Below are positions 1-8,290 of a DNA stretch of 64,000 nucleotides, piece by piece. Positions within the stretch are counted from its first letter, which is position 1; every line of letters starts with the position of its first letter. Under the pieces are notes generated by a model, which saw only the letters and a list, made by a program, of their open reading frames with translations, had not been told where the DNA came from and made no database searches. Where the stretch lies: assembly GCF_014200505.1 (NCBI RefSeq), contig NZ_JACHBX010000002.1, positions 620,001 to 684,000 on the forward strand. The letters are read 5' to 3'. A program made the position numbers and the translations under genes. The DNA is from Massilia aurea (GTDB lineage Bacteria > Pseudomonadota > Gammaproteobacteria > Burkholderiales > Burkholderiaceae_D).

Positions 1-1005
1 CGGGGGCCGCTGCCGGTACCGCGCTGCGATAGCGCACCGGGCAGCTCGTGCAAGTCGCCGTACGGGGACGATACTTCGCACCAGCCCTCGCTGGCCTACC
101 TGCCCTATCTGCTCACCGGCGACTATTACTATCTCGAAGAACTGCAGTTCTGGGCTGCCTCCAATCCGCTGGCCACCGATCCGGGCAACTCGGGCGACGG
201 CCAGGGGCTGGTACGCTGGATGCAGGTGCGCGGCCAGGCATGGTCGCTGCGTACGCTCGGCCACGCCGCCTACATCACGCCCGACGCCCACCCGCTCAAG
301 GCCTATTTCACCAAGCAGGTCGACAATAACCTGGCCTTCTATCATGCGGCCTACGTGGTCGGCAACCCGAACAAGCTTGGCCTGTACGACGGCTCCGGCC
401 CGCGCGCGGCATCGGTCAACGGCTCGCCGCCCTGGCAGGACGACTTCCTGACCTGGAGCTTCGGCCACCTGGCCGAACTCGGCTTTGCCAAGGCGCTGCC
501 GATCCTGCAATGGAAGGCCAGGTACGCGGTCGGGCGCATGACTGCGCCCGGTTATTGCTGGATCCAGGGCTCGGCCTACAGCCTGAAATTCCGTGAAGAC
601 AAAGGCTTGCCCGCCTACGACACCTTCGCCCAGCTCTACCGCGAAAATTTCGACCGTGACAAGCTCACCATCGACGACAAGCCGGTCCAGCATCCGCAGG
701 GATTGCGCTATATCGACCAGGCGTGTGGCAGCCAGGCCCAGGCCGACTGGCTGTCGGCCGCCACCGGGCAACGCTGGGAGCGGGGCCGCATGGTCGGCTA
801 CTCCAGCTCGCCGATGGGATTCCCGGCGAATATGCAGCCGACGCTGGCCATGGCCGCGACCTACAACATCCCCAACGCCGAGCGCGCCTGGTCGGTGTTC
901 ACGGCGCGCGCCAATCAGCCGAACTATGCCGCCGCCCCGCAATGGGCGATCGTGCCGCGCACAGCGCCGGTAGCGACAGGCAAAACACGCAATCGGGCGC
1001 GCTAG
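1..1005 (+). CDS. Large secreted surface protein, C-terminal part (5' end outside window)
   Basis: The frame is open from base 1 to the TAG at 1003-1005, so only the C-terminal ~334 residues are present. By eye about three quarters of these residues match the C-terminal third of the lipoprotein encoded at 4620-6932. Shared blocks include HQPSLAYLPYLLTGDYYYLEE, GSPPWQDD and AGYCWI-like stretches. The aromatic, helix-rich composition would fit an alpha/alpha-barrel domain of a polysaccharide-active protein, but no catalytic residue can be assigned. It lies directly upstream of the EPS glycosyltransferase gene. Function is unknown; a role in handling or degrading the locus polysaccharide is inference. 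Confidence 0.75.
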   Translation, partial: RGPLPVPRCDSAPGSSCKSPYGDDTSHQPSLAYLPYLLTGDYYYLEELQFWAASNPLATDPGNSGDGQGLVRWMQVRGQAWSLRTLGHAAYITPDAHPLKAYFTKQVDNNLAFYHAAYVVGNPNKLGLYDGSGPRAASVNGSPPWQDDFLTWSFGHLAELGFAKALPILQWKARYAVGRMTAPGYCWIQGSAYSLKFREDKGLPAYDTFAQLYRENFDRDKLTIDDKPVQHPQGLRYIDQACGSQAQADWLSAATGQRWERGRMVGYSSSPMGFPANMQPTLAMAATYNIPNAERAWSVFTARANQPNYAAAPQWAIVPRTAPVATGKTRNRAR

Positions 1006-1054
1006 ATTGTCTGTTTGATTGTTGAAATGGAAATGTGTATGCGGAAATGCGTAC

Positions 1055-1060
1055 TATAAT
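1055..1060 (+). promoter_or_regulatory. Candidate -10 box (TATAAT) upstream of the glycosyltransferase
   Basis: A perfect TATAAT lies in an AT-rich 115-base gap between the first gene and the glycosyltransferase start at 1121. No convincing -35 box is seen at 16-18 bases upstream, so this may be a weak or activator-dependent promoter for the 1121-4339 gene group. Confidence 0.3.
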
Positions 1061-1120
1061 GTTGTGCGATTAAGCAATAACTCATTCCACTTCACTCATA
1101 CAACACAGGAGCCAGCAAGG

Positions 1121-2050
1121 ATGTCGTTCTTCACCAGGGTGATCCAGCGTCTCAAGCGCGACCACTTCCGCGCGCGTTACCAGAAGGTGGCGCGCCAGGT
1201 GCTGGCGACCAGGCCGGCTACGCGCGGGGTACTGCCCTTCCTGCTTCTCTCGATGGTGCAGACGCGCGATGTCGTGCCGTACCTGGTCGCGCTTAAATCG
1301 TTCATCCATTTCGCCAATCCCGAGCGCATCGTGGTGGTGTGCGATCCGTCGATCACCGGCGAGGACCGCGCGCTGCTGCAGCGCCATGTGCCACATATCG
1401 AACTGCGCCATGCTGACGAGTTCACCCATCCCGACATGCCGCGCGGCGGCACCTGGGAGCGGCTGTATGCGATCGCCGGCCTGACACGCGATCACTATGT
1501 GGTGCAGCTCGATGCCGACACGCTGACCGTGCAGGCGATTCCCGAGGTGGTGGCCGCGATCCAGGCCGGTCACGGCTTCGTGATCGGCGAGGCGACGGAC
1601 ACCCCGATCCGCCAGTTGCCGGCCGTGCGCGAGAATGCGCTGCCGTGGATGCGCCCGGGTGCCCACATCCAGGGTATTGCCGAAACCGAGATGGTCAATG
1701 TCGGGCTGCCGTCGGACGCGCGCTATGTCCGCGGCTGCTCGGGCTTTACCGGTTTTCCGCGCTCTTCCACGATGCAGGAGACCATGGCCGATTTCTCGCG
1801 CCGCATGATGGCCAAGCTGGGGGACGACTGGGCGCGCTGGGGCACGGAGCAGGTCACGTCGAACTACCTGGTGGCAAATGCCGCCGGCACCCGGGTGCTG
1901 CCGTTCCCCAAATACGGAACACCCGACCGGGCCACGCCGGACACTGCGTTCTTCCATTTCATCGGATCGATGCGTTTCATTAACGGCAAGTACGAAACGA
2001 CCACGCGCCAGGCGCTCGGCCTGATCAACGCCGCCCAGCAGGCTGCCTGA
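1121..2050 (+). CDS. Glycosyltransferase-like protein (GT-A type, EPS locus)
   Basis: The product is 309 residues from ATG 1121, which is preceded by AGGAG. The frame extends upstream to 1019 but that part is AT-rich leader sequence and is excluded. A DAD triplet at residues 131-133, in VVQLDADTL after a beta-strand-like stretch, is the metal/nucleotide-sugar motif expected of GT-A glycosyltransferases. No signal peptide is seen. It is the first gene of a tight group with the aminotransferase and acyltransferase (16-base gap, then ATGA overlap). It probably transfers a sugar or reads a nucleotide-sugar donor during EPS repeat-unit synthesis. The donor and linkage are unknown. Confidence 0.65.
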   Translation: MSFFTRVIQRLKRDHFRARYQKVARQVLATRPATRGVLPFLLLSMVQTRDVVPYLVALKSFIHFANPERIVVVCDPSITGEDRALLQRHVPHIELRHADEFTHPDMPRGGTWERLYAIAGLTRDHYVVQLDADTLTVQAIPEVVAAIQAGHGFVIGEATDTPIRQLPAVRENALPWMRPGAHIQGIAETEMVNVGLPSDARYVRGCSGFTGFPRSSTMQETMADFSRRMMAKLGDDWARWGTEQVTSNYLVANAAGTRVLPFPKYGTPDRATPDTAFFHFIGSMRFINGKYETTTRQALGLINAAQQAA

Positions 2051-2066
2051 GCCGGGACGGCGCGCG

Positions 2067-3305
2067 ATGCGTGAACCAATGCGGCGCCTCATTCCCTCTG
2101 TGCCGGTGCTGTCCCTGGCCACCTTCGGCGGTCGCGGCAAACCTGCCCTGCCCTCGCTGCTCGATGCCGGTGCGGTCCAGCTGGTCACCAGCGGACGCAT
2201 TGCGATCGGCATGGCGCTGCGTGAACTGGGCGTCGGCCCCGGCGACATGGTACTGGTGCCGGCCTACCACAGTCCCTCGATGATCCCGCCGGTACACTGG
2301 CGCGGCGCCACGGTCGTCTTCTACCGCATCCATCCGGACACCACGCCCGACCTGGACGATATCGCACGTTTGCTCGGCCCGCGCGTGAAAGCCGTCATGG
2401 CCACCCACTTCTTCGGCTTTCCCCAGGACCTGTCGGCCCTGCGCGCCCTGTGCGACGCCCATGGGATTGGCCTGGTCGAAGATTGTGCCCACTGTTTCTT
2501 TGGCGAGCGAAACGGGGTTGCAGTGGGCGCGGCCGGTGACTACGCGATTGGCAGCAGCATGAAATTCTTCCCGATCTTCGAAGGTGGCTGCCTGGTGTCG
2601 CGCCGGCATCGGCTATCCGGGAAGTTGCACGGGGGCGGCGCCGGTTTTGAAGCCAAGGCTGCGCTGACCGCGCTCGAACTGGCGTTTGCCCACGGCCGCC
2701 TGGCGCCCCTGCGGGCCGCGCTGGCGCTGCCGCTCAAGCTCAAGAGCGCCGTGTGGACGCATATCAAGCGGCGCCGTGCCAGTGCCGCCACCGGCACCGG
2801 CACCGGCATTGGCACCGATGCTGCCCGGCCTGGCCCGGCGCTGGCGCCGGCCTCGTCCGACAGCAGCTTCGAGTTCGACCCGCGCTGGGTCGACAAGCGC
2901 TCGTCGTGGTTCTCGCGTGCGGTATTGCGCCTGGCAGGCGGTGCGCGCATCGTTGCGCGCCGCCGGCGTAACTACCTCGCGCTGCAACGTGCGCTGGCTG
3001 GCGCCCCCGGCTGGCGCCCCCTGTTCGCCACCCTGCCGGATGGCGCCTGCCCATGGGTGGTGCCGCTGCTGGCCGCGCAGCCCGAAGCGCTGTTCGCGCG
3101 CCTGGAAGCGGCCGGTGTACCGATGGTGCGCTTCGGTGCCAGTCTGTGGCCCGGGGTGGATGCCGCCACCTGCGCCAACAGCGCGGCGCTTGGCCGCCAG
3201 TTGTTCGGCCTGCCGTGCCACCAGGAGCTGGACGACGCCGAGCGCGCCTGGCTGGCGGCGACGGTGCGCGCCGCGCTCGACGACCTGGCGGGAGCGCCGC
3301 TATGA
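2067..3305 (+). CDS. DegT/DnrJ/EryC1/StrS-family PLP aminotransferase
   Basis: A 412-residue protein with the fold signature of sugar aminotransferases: TSGRIAIGMAL for the cofactor phosphate site, VEDCAH (Asp139) for the pyridine-nitrogen aspartate, and SSMKFFP with the likely Schiff-base Lys166, followed by EGG. Family members make amino sugars on nucleotide-sugar precursors in cell-surface glycan pathways. Residues ~235-260 form an odd Thr/Gly-rich low-complexity insert encoded by short GGCACC-type repeats. The next gene starts inside its stop codon (ATGA at 3302-3305). Together with that acyltransferase it suggests production of an N-acylated amino sugar, which is inference. Confidence 0.8.
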   Translation: MREPMRRLIPSVPVLSLATFGGRGKPALPSLLDAGAVQLVTSGRIAIGMALRELGVGPGDMVLVPAYHSPSMIPPVHWRGATVVFYRIHPDTTPDLDDIARLLGPRVKAVMATHFFGFPQDLSALRALCDAHGIGLVEDCAHCFFGERNGVAVGAAGDYAIGSSMKFFPIFEGGCLVSRRHRLSGKLHGGGAGFEAKAALTALELAFAHGRLAPLRAALALPLKLKSAVWTHIKRRRASAATGTGTGIGTDAARPGPALAPASSDSSFEFDPRWVDKRSSWFSRAVLRLAGGARIVARRRRNYLALQRALAGAPGWRPLFATLPDGACPWVVPLLAAQPEALFARLEAAGVPMVRFGASLWPGVDAATCANSAALGRQLFGLPCHQELDDAERAWLAATVRAALDDLAGAPL

Positions 3306-4339
3306 GCTGGACCGTGGTGGCGGCGCGCGAGCTGGCGGCGCCCGAAATGGCCGCGCGCTGGCGCCAGGTGCACCGCGCCGGACCCGCCTCGCCCTTGCTG
3401 GCACTCGAATTCGTGAACGCCGCCCTGGCGGTATACGGCAGCGGCAGGGAACGGCTGGCCTGGCATACGCACAACGGCCAGATCGACACCATCGCCATCC
3501 TCACGCCCGGCCAGGCCGGCGTCTGGCACACCTTCCAGCCAGCCCAGGCGCCACTGGGCTTCTGGCTGCAGCGCGGCGACCTTGGCCCGCCAGCCGGTCT
3601 GGCTCCCCTGCTGCGCGCCCTGCCCGGCCCAGCGCTGATGCTGGGCCTGAGCCAGTGCGATCCCCTGCTCATGCCGCGCCCGGACGACAGCCCTGCGCTA
3701 CGCGGTCTGGACTATATCGAGACTGCCCATGTCAATGTCACCGGCAGTTTCGACGATTACTGGCAGGCACGCGGCAAGAACTTGCGCAGCAACCTGCGCA
3801 AGCAGCGCAAGCGCCTGGCGGACGACGGCATCGTCACCCGCCTGCAACTGAGCACAACCGTGGCCGAGATGGCGACAGCGGTCGAGGATTATGGCCGCCT
3901 GGAGAGCACCGGCTGGAAGGGCGCGGACGGCACCGCCGTCGCCAGCGGCAATGCGCAGGGCCGCTTCTATCGCACCCTGCTCGAAGCGTTCGCGGCCAAC
4001 GGCGGCGCGCGCGTCTACCGTTACTGGATCGGCGAGCAACTGGCAGCGATGGACTTGTGCATCGAGGGCAGCACTTTCCTGGTCGTGCTCAAGACTGCCT
4101 ACGATGAACACCTCGACTTGCCTGCCGCCAGCGCAGGCCAGCTTTCGCCGGCGCTGCTGATGCGCGAGGAAGCCGTGCGCGACATCTTCGATGCAGGGCA
4201 GGTAGCGCGCATCGAGTTCTACGGCCGGGTCATGGAATGGCACAGGCGCTGGAGCGACGATTTCCGCGTCCTGTACCACCTGAATGCCTACCGCTGGTCC
4301 TGGCTTGGCCGGCTTCACGCACGCATCCGCGGCACCTAA
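3302..4339 (+). CDS. BioF2/FemAB-like GNAT acyltransferase (EPS locus)
   Basis: A 345-residue protein starting at ATG 3302 in the ATGA overlap with the aminotransferase stop, so the two are probably translationally coupled. The central block SFDDYWQARGKNLRSNLRKQ is typical of CelD/BioF2-type (Acetyltransf_6) proteins found in EPS clusters. It is followed by ESTGWKG and an acceptor-site-like region, RVYRYWIGEQLAAMDLCIE. The predicted role is acyl or aminoacyl transfer to a sugar made by the upstream aminotransferase. Substrate and acyl donor cannot be read from sequence. No signal peptide, so it is cytoplasmic. Confidence 0.7.
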   Translation: MSWTVVAARELAAPEMAARWRQVHRAGPASPLLALEFVNAALAVYGSGRERLAWHTHNGQIDTIAILTPGQAGVWHTFQPAQAPLGFWLQRGDLGPPAGLAPLLRALPGPALMLGLSQCDPLLMPRPDDSPALRGLDYIETAHVNVTGSFDDYWQARGKNLRSNLRKQRKRLADDGIVTRLQLSTTVAEMATAVEDYGRLESTGWKGADGTAVASGNAQGRFYRTLLEAFAANGGARVYRYWIGEQLAAMDLCIEGSTFLVVLKTAYDEHLDLPAASAGQLSPALLMREEAVRDIFDAGQVARIEFYGRVMEWHRRWSDDFRVLYHLNAYRWSWLGRLHARIRGT

Positions 4340-4619
4340 TCTTTACCGGTTTTACCGGTTATTTACGCAAATTATCGGCAAACTCAGACGATATTTATTC
4401 AAAAAAACAACATTTTTGATTTAAATGCATCTTAGTTGCTGCAATCTTACAACTCGCGTAAATATTTCTTGACTTCAGTTGTTTTTCGGCGTTTTCAATT
4501 TGCTATTTCCGTTGTTTTTGCACAGAAATTCAGCAAAATCGTCGTCTTTTGCACGACGGAAACAGTTTCTAGGCGTAAAGTTGAGTTCTCCCTGGAAAAC
4601 TTTTCGCGAGCCTACCAAC
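4340..4619 (+). promoter_or_regulatory. AT-rich leader/promoter region of the lipoprotein gene
   Basis: This 280-base stretch is clearly poorer in GC than its neighbours and holds no ORF. It contains a tandem TTTACCGGT motif near 4341-4359. An 8-bp inverted repeat, ATTTACGC (4361-4368) and GCGTAAAT (4456-4463), sits 87 bases apart. A TTGACT -35-like hexamer lies at 4469-4474 with no good -10 partner. This looks like a regulated promoter region; no binding factor is assigned. Confidence 0.35.
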
Positions 4620-6932
4620 ATGACCCCCACCACCGAATTCCCTGCGCGCCGTGTGCTCGCTGGCAAAGCCGTTTCCGTGATTGCCCTGGCCCGTCCGCAG
4701 CGCGTTGCGCTGGTCGGCGCCAACCTCATTACCCTTGCCCTGCTGAGCGCCTGTGGCGGCGGCGGCGCCGACGCGACGATGGCCGAACAGGTCGGTGTAG
4801 ATGCCGGCATCTCGGCGGCCCAGACCATTACCAAGCTGCCGCTCCAGAAGACCCCACCCACCCCATCCCCGGACAAGGTGATCGGCGCAAACATCATTAC
4901 TGCCGGTGCGGTACTGACTGACTTCGAGATCGAGAACGAAGGCGCGGCCCAGACCAACGTACCGTTTACATTCGGTCAGGTGGTCGCGGTCGGCCAACTC
5001 GCCAAGAACGAAGGGCTGGCCGCGCGCCTGTCCAACGGCACGCTGCTGCGTCTGCAGATCGACGTCAAGGCCAGCCATCCCGACAGCTCGGTGCGCCACG
5101 TGATCGTGTCCGGCGTGCTGCCGACCCTGGCCGCAGGCCAGATCGAGAAAATCCAGCTGGTCAAGACGGCCCTGCAGGAGAAAGGCGGCGCCACGCTGCA
5201 GGACCTGGCTGCCACCGGCCTGTCGAGCAATGTGGTGGCCACCGTGGCCGGCGTACGCTACAGCGCCTCGCTGGCCCAGGCCCTGGTCGCCCCCAAGCCA
5301 ATCACCTGGCTGTCCGGCACCGTCGCCAACGAATGGATCGTCTCGGCCCCGTTGAAGGCAGCGGACGGTTCGGAGCACCCGCAGCTGACCGCCAGTTTCG
5401 CCGTGCGCTGGTATCCAGGACTGGAAAAGCAGGCGCGGGTCGATGTCGCCGTCGAAAACGCCAAGACCTTCAAGTCCGGCGCCTATGTACTGAAATATGA
5501 CGTCGACGTCGACGTCGGCGGCCGTTCAGTCTATGCCAAGACCGGCCTCACCCATTACGCCCGTGCGCGCTGGCACCAGAAGGCCTGGTGGAACGGCGCT
5601 GCCGCACCGGCCATCCATGTGCGCCCGAATGTGAGCTACCTGATCGCGTCGAAGGCCGTGTCGAATTACGACCTGAGCACCAAGCCTGCGGAAACCATGC
5701 TGGCCACGTTCGCCAAGGAAACCAATGCCAACACGACCGGTCCGATGACGATCGGGCCGCTGGTCGCCTACATGGGCACGACCGGCGGGCGCGGCGACAT
5801 CGGCCCACTGCCGACGTGGTCGGTGTCCTACCTGCTGTCGCTGGACAAGCGTGCACGCGCCGCCATGATGGCGCTCGCCGACGGCTCGGGTACATGGTCA
5901 ATCCACCTGCGCGACGAAAACACCGGTCAGCCGCTGCGCGTCGACAACGAGGCCAACAGTAATGTGACCACGCACAGCAACCTGCTCAAGGTCGGCCCCC
6001 TGCCGGCGCCGCGTTTTGCCGCATCACCGTATTCTGACGATGTCGCCCACCAGCCTTCGCTGGCCTACCTGCCCTACCTGCTGACGGGTGACTATTATTA
6101 CCTCGAGGAGCTGCAGTTCTGGGCCGCCTGGAATCCGCTGGGTACCGACCCGGGCAACTCGGGCCGCGGCAAGGGCTTGCTGCGCTGGCACCAGGTGCGC
6201 GGTCAGGCATGGGCGCTGCGCACGCTTGGCCACGCCGCGTTCATCACGCCCGATGAGCACCCGCTGAAGGATTACTTCACCAAGCAGCTCGACAACAACC
6301 TGCAGTTCTACTACGACGCCTACGTGGTCGGCAATCCGAACCAGCTCGGCATGTACGACGGTTCGGGTCCGAACGCAGCCCCGATCGGCGGCTCGCCGCC
6401 ATGGCAGGACGATTACCTGACCTGGAGCTTTGGCTATCTTGCCGAGCTCGGCTTCGACAAAGCCCAGCCGATCATGCTGTGGAAAGCCAAGTATCCGGTC
6501 GGCCGCATGACCGCAGCAGGGTATTGCTGGATCAAGGCGTCTGCCTACTCGCTGAAAATCCGCGACGATGACAAGTCGCCGGTCTACGACACGTTCGAGA
6601 AGGTCTACCGTGCCAACTTCAGCGGCACCAGCATTTCGCACGAAGGCGGTACCAAGACCCATCCTCTGGGCCTGCTGTTCATCGACCAGCCATGCGCCTC
6701 CCAGGCGATGGCGGACTGGTTCAATGCCTCGTCCACGTTCATCTGGGGCCCACGTCGCATGGACGGCTACGCCGACTCGACGATCGGCTACCCGGCCAAC
6801 CTGCAGCCAGCACTGGCGATCGCGGCGACTGCCGGGGTACCGAATGCCCAGCAGGCATGGTCCCTGTTCACCACCCGCGATGCCAAGCCGAAGTACCAGA
6901 ACGGTCCTCAGTGGAATATCATTCCGCGCTGA
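4620..6932 (+). CDS. Large lipoprotein, possible RIFT-barrel plus alpha/alpha-barrel polysaccharide-active protein
   Basis: A 770-residue product from ATG 4620. The frame is open further upstream but that part is leader sequence. Residues 1-45 give a long basic n-region and a lipobox LLSAC with Cys45, so the protein is probably membrane-anchored after export. The region NVPFTFGQ..DSSVRHVIVSG resembles the N-terminal RIFT-barrel domain of PcRGLX/YetA-like proteins. The C-terminal third is the paralogue of the protein at 1-1005. It stands alone behind an AT-rich promoter region and ends in a strong hairpin. An EPS lyase, hydrolase or binding protein is plausible but unproven. Confidence 0.7.
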   Translation: MTPTTEFPARRVLAGKAVSVIALARPQRVALVGANLITLALLSACGGGGADATMAEQVGVDAGISAAQTITKLPLQKTPPTPSPDKVIGANIITAGAVLTDFEIENEGAAQTNVPFTFGQVVAVGQLAKNEGLAARLSNGTLLRLQIDVKASHPDSSVRHVIVSGVLPTLAAGQIEKIQLVKTALQEKGGATLQDLAATGLSSNVVATVAGVRYSASLAQALVAPKPITWLSGTVANEWIVSAPLKAADGSEHPQLTASFAVRWYPGLEKQARVDVAVENAKTFKSGAYVLKYDVDVDVGGRSVYAKTGLTHYARARWHQKAWWNGAAAPAIHVRPNVSYLIASKAVSNYDLSTKPAETMLATFAKETNANTTGPMTIGPLVAYMGTTGGRGDIGPLPTWSVSYLLSLDKRARAAMMALADGSGTWSIHLRDENTGQPLRVDNEANSNVTTHSNLLKVGPLPAPRFAASPYSDDVAHQPSLAYLPYLLTGDYYYLEELQFWAAWNPLGTDPGNSGRGKGLLRWHQVRGQAWALRTLGHAAFITPDEHPLKDYFTKQLDNNLQFYYDAYVVGNPNQLGMYDGSGPNAAPIGGSPPWQDDYLTWSFGYLAELGFDKAQPIMLWKAKYPVGRMTAAGYCWIKASAYSLKIRDDDKSPVYDTFEKVYRANFSGTSISHEGGTKTHPLGLLFIDQPCASQAMADWFNASSTFIWGPRRMDGYADSTIGYPANLQPALAIAATAGVPNAQQAWSLFTTRDAKPKYQNGPQWNIIPR

Positions 6933-6956
6933 TATCCCGCAACGGCTGACGTAGCA

Positions 6957-6989
6957 ACAACGGCCTTCCACCTGGTGGAAGGCCGTTGT
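6957..6989 (+). terminator. Strong hairpin after the lipoprotein gene
   Basis: A perfect 16-base inverted repeat (6957-6972 with 6974-6989) surrounds a single T. It lies 25 bases after the lipoprotein stop. There is no following T-run, so it may be an mRNA-stabilising or Rho-assisted end rather than a classical intrinsic terminator. Confidence 0.55.
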
Positions 6990-7087
6990 GCATGGTGCCG
7001 GCGCGTTGGCGGTTGCACATGCAAGTGGTGGCTGTGCAATGCCACAATAGGATATGATTGCATTCTATTAATATCTCGGCCCAGTCG

Positions 7088-8233
7088 ATGAGCGCTCAGC
7101 AAGAACTCCCAGGTGTCATCTTCACGATGCGCTATCCGGACGATACCGGCTACGTATGGAACCATATCGCCTATCTGCGCGATGAGGTCAGTGCCCATCT
7201 GGCGGGGAAGGCCCGGCCATACATGGCGTTCCCGAAGCTGAGCGGTCATCCGAGTTATGCCCTGCGCCACATGCCAGCGGTCGAACTCGACTGCTACGAC
7301 AACTCGGTCCAGGGCAGGGCCAGAATCGAAGACTTCGTTCGCCGCCATGGCGTGAAGGTCATCGTGTTCATGAGCGCGATGCCCGAGACCGTGTGCCTGA
7401 ACCTGTTGCGCCGCCTGGGCGTACGCACGCTCAATACCGAAAACGACAGTTTTGACCTCAGCCGCCGCGACAGCCTGCCCAAGCGCGTTGCGAAATACTT
7501 CGTACGCCACGTGCTGGGGCGCCAGATGCACGATCTGCACCTGGCCAATTCGAAGGGACAATTGCAATTTTTGCGCAATTACGCGATGTTGCCGTCCCGC
7601 CGCGTGGTCCTGATGACCAACTGTATCAACACAGCGCGCTTCACGCCGGGCGATCAGGCGGTCGCGCGCGCGCAGCTGGGCCTCGCGCCCGAACGCTTCT
7701 GGATCCTTGCAGTATCGCAGGCGCGCGCCGAGAAGCGGGTCGAGCGACTGATTCAGATGATCCATGAGGTGCACCAGGCCCGCCCCGGGCGCGCCCTGGG
7801 CTTCGTGTATGTGGGCGACGGCCCGCTGGTGGATGGCTGGAAGAAATTGGTGGCCGAGCTTGGACTGCAGGATGTCGTCGTCTTCGCCGGGCGCCAGGAC
7901 AATGTTCTGCCGTGGTACCAGGCGGCCGACCTGATGGTGCATGGCGCCGAGCGCGAAAGCTTCGGGCTGGCCGTGGTCGAAGCCATGTCCTGTGGCGTGC
8001 CCGTGGTGGCCAGCGCGGCCATGGGCCCGGGCGAAACCATCCTCGATGGCGAGACCGGCGCGGTGATCCCGTTGCACGATTTCGACGCTTTCCGGCAGGC
8101 CGTGCTGCGCTATGTCGACGATCCCGCGCTCACGAAAAAACACGGGGCAAATGCACGTGCGCATGTGGATAAAGAATATAATGTCGTGCGTTACAGCAAG
8201 GAATTTGCCCAGCACATAGTGCGATTTCTTTAA
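7088..8233 (+). CDS. Family 4 glycosyltransferase
   Basis: A 381-residue protein when started at ATG 7088. A TTG at 7058 in the same frame with AGG upstream is the alternative start. The C-terminal donor domain carries the GT4 retaining motif E-x7-E in ERESFGLAVVEAMSCG, preceded by VYVGDGPL and followed by GETGAVIP. It therefore uses a nucleotide-sugar donor at the cytoplasmic face of the membrane. It lies between the surface lipoprotein and the flippase, as expected for a repeat-unit glycosyltransferase of a Wzx/Wzy-type EPS system. The sugar specificity is unknown. Confidence 0.85.
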   Translation: MSAQQELPGVIFTMRYPDDTGYVWNHIAYLRDEVSAHLAGKARPYMAFPKLSGHPSYALRHMPAVELDCYDNSVQGRARIEDFVRRHGVKVIVFMSAMPETVCLNLLRRLGVRTLNTENDSFDLSRRDSLPKRVAKYFVRHVLGRQMHDLHLANSKGQLQFLRNYAMLPSRRVVLMTNCINTARFTPGDQAVARAQLGLAPERFWILAVSQARAEKRVERLIQMIHEVHQARPGRALGFVYVGDGPLVDGWKKLVAELGLQDVVVFAGRQDNVLPWYQAADLMVHGAERESFGLAVVEAMSCGVPVVASAAMGPGETILDGETGAVIPLHDFDAFRQAVLRYVDDPALTKKHGANARAHVDKEYNVVRYSKEFAQHIVRFL

Positions 8234-8290
8234 TCGCTGCGCCGCCCGGTGCGGCGCCCCCTCCCCTCAATATCGATTTCTGCTCCCCCT

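Noticed and set aside
2780..2815. GGCACC-type short tandem repeat in the aminotransferase gene as a frameshift site
   Set aside because: The reading frame and the protein on both sides are intact; it is noted only as a low-complexity insert.
6990..7060. Sigma-54 -24/-12 promoter before the GT4 gene
   Set aside because: A TTGGC and a downstream TGC are present but the spacing between GG and GC is 11 rather than 10 bases, and the match is otherwise poor.
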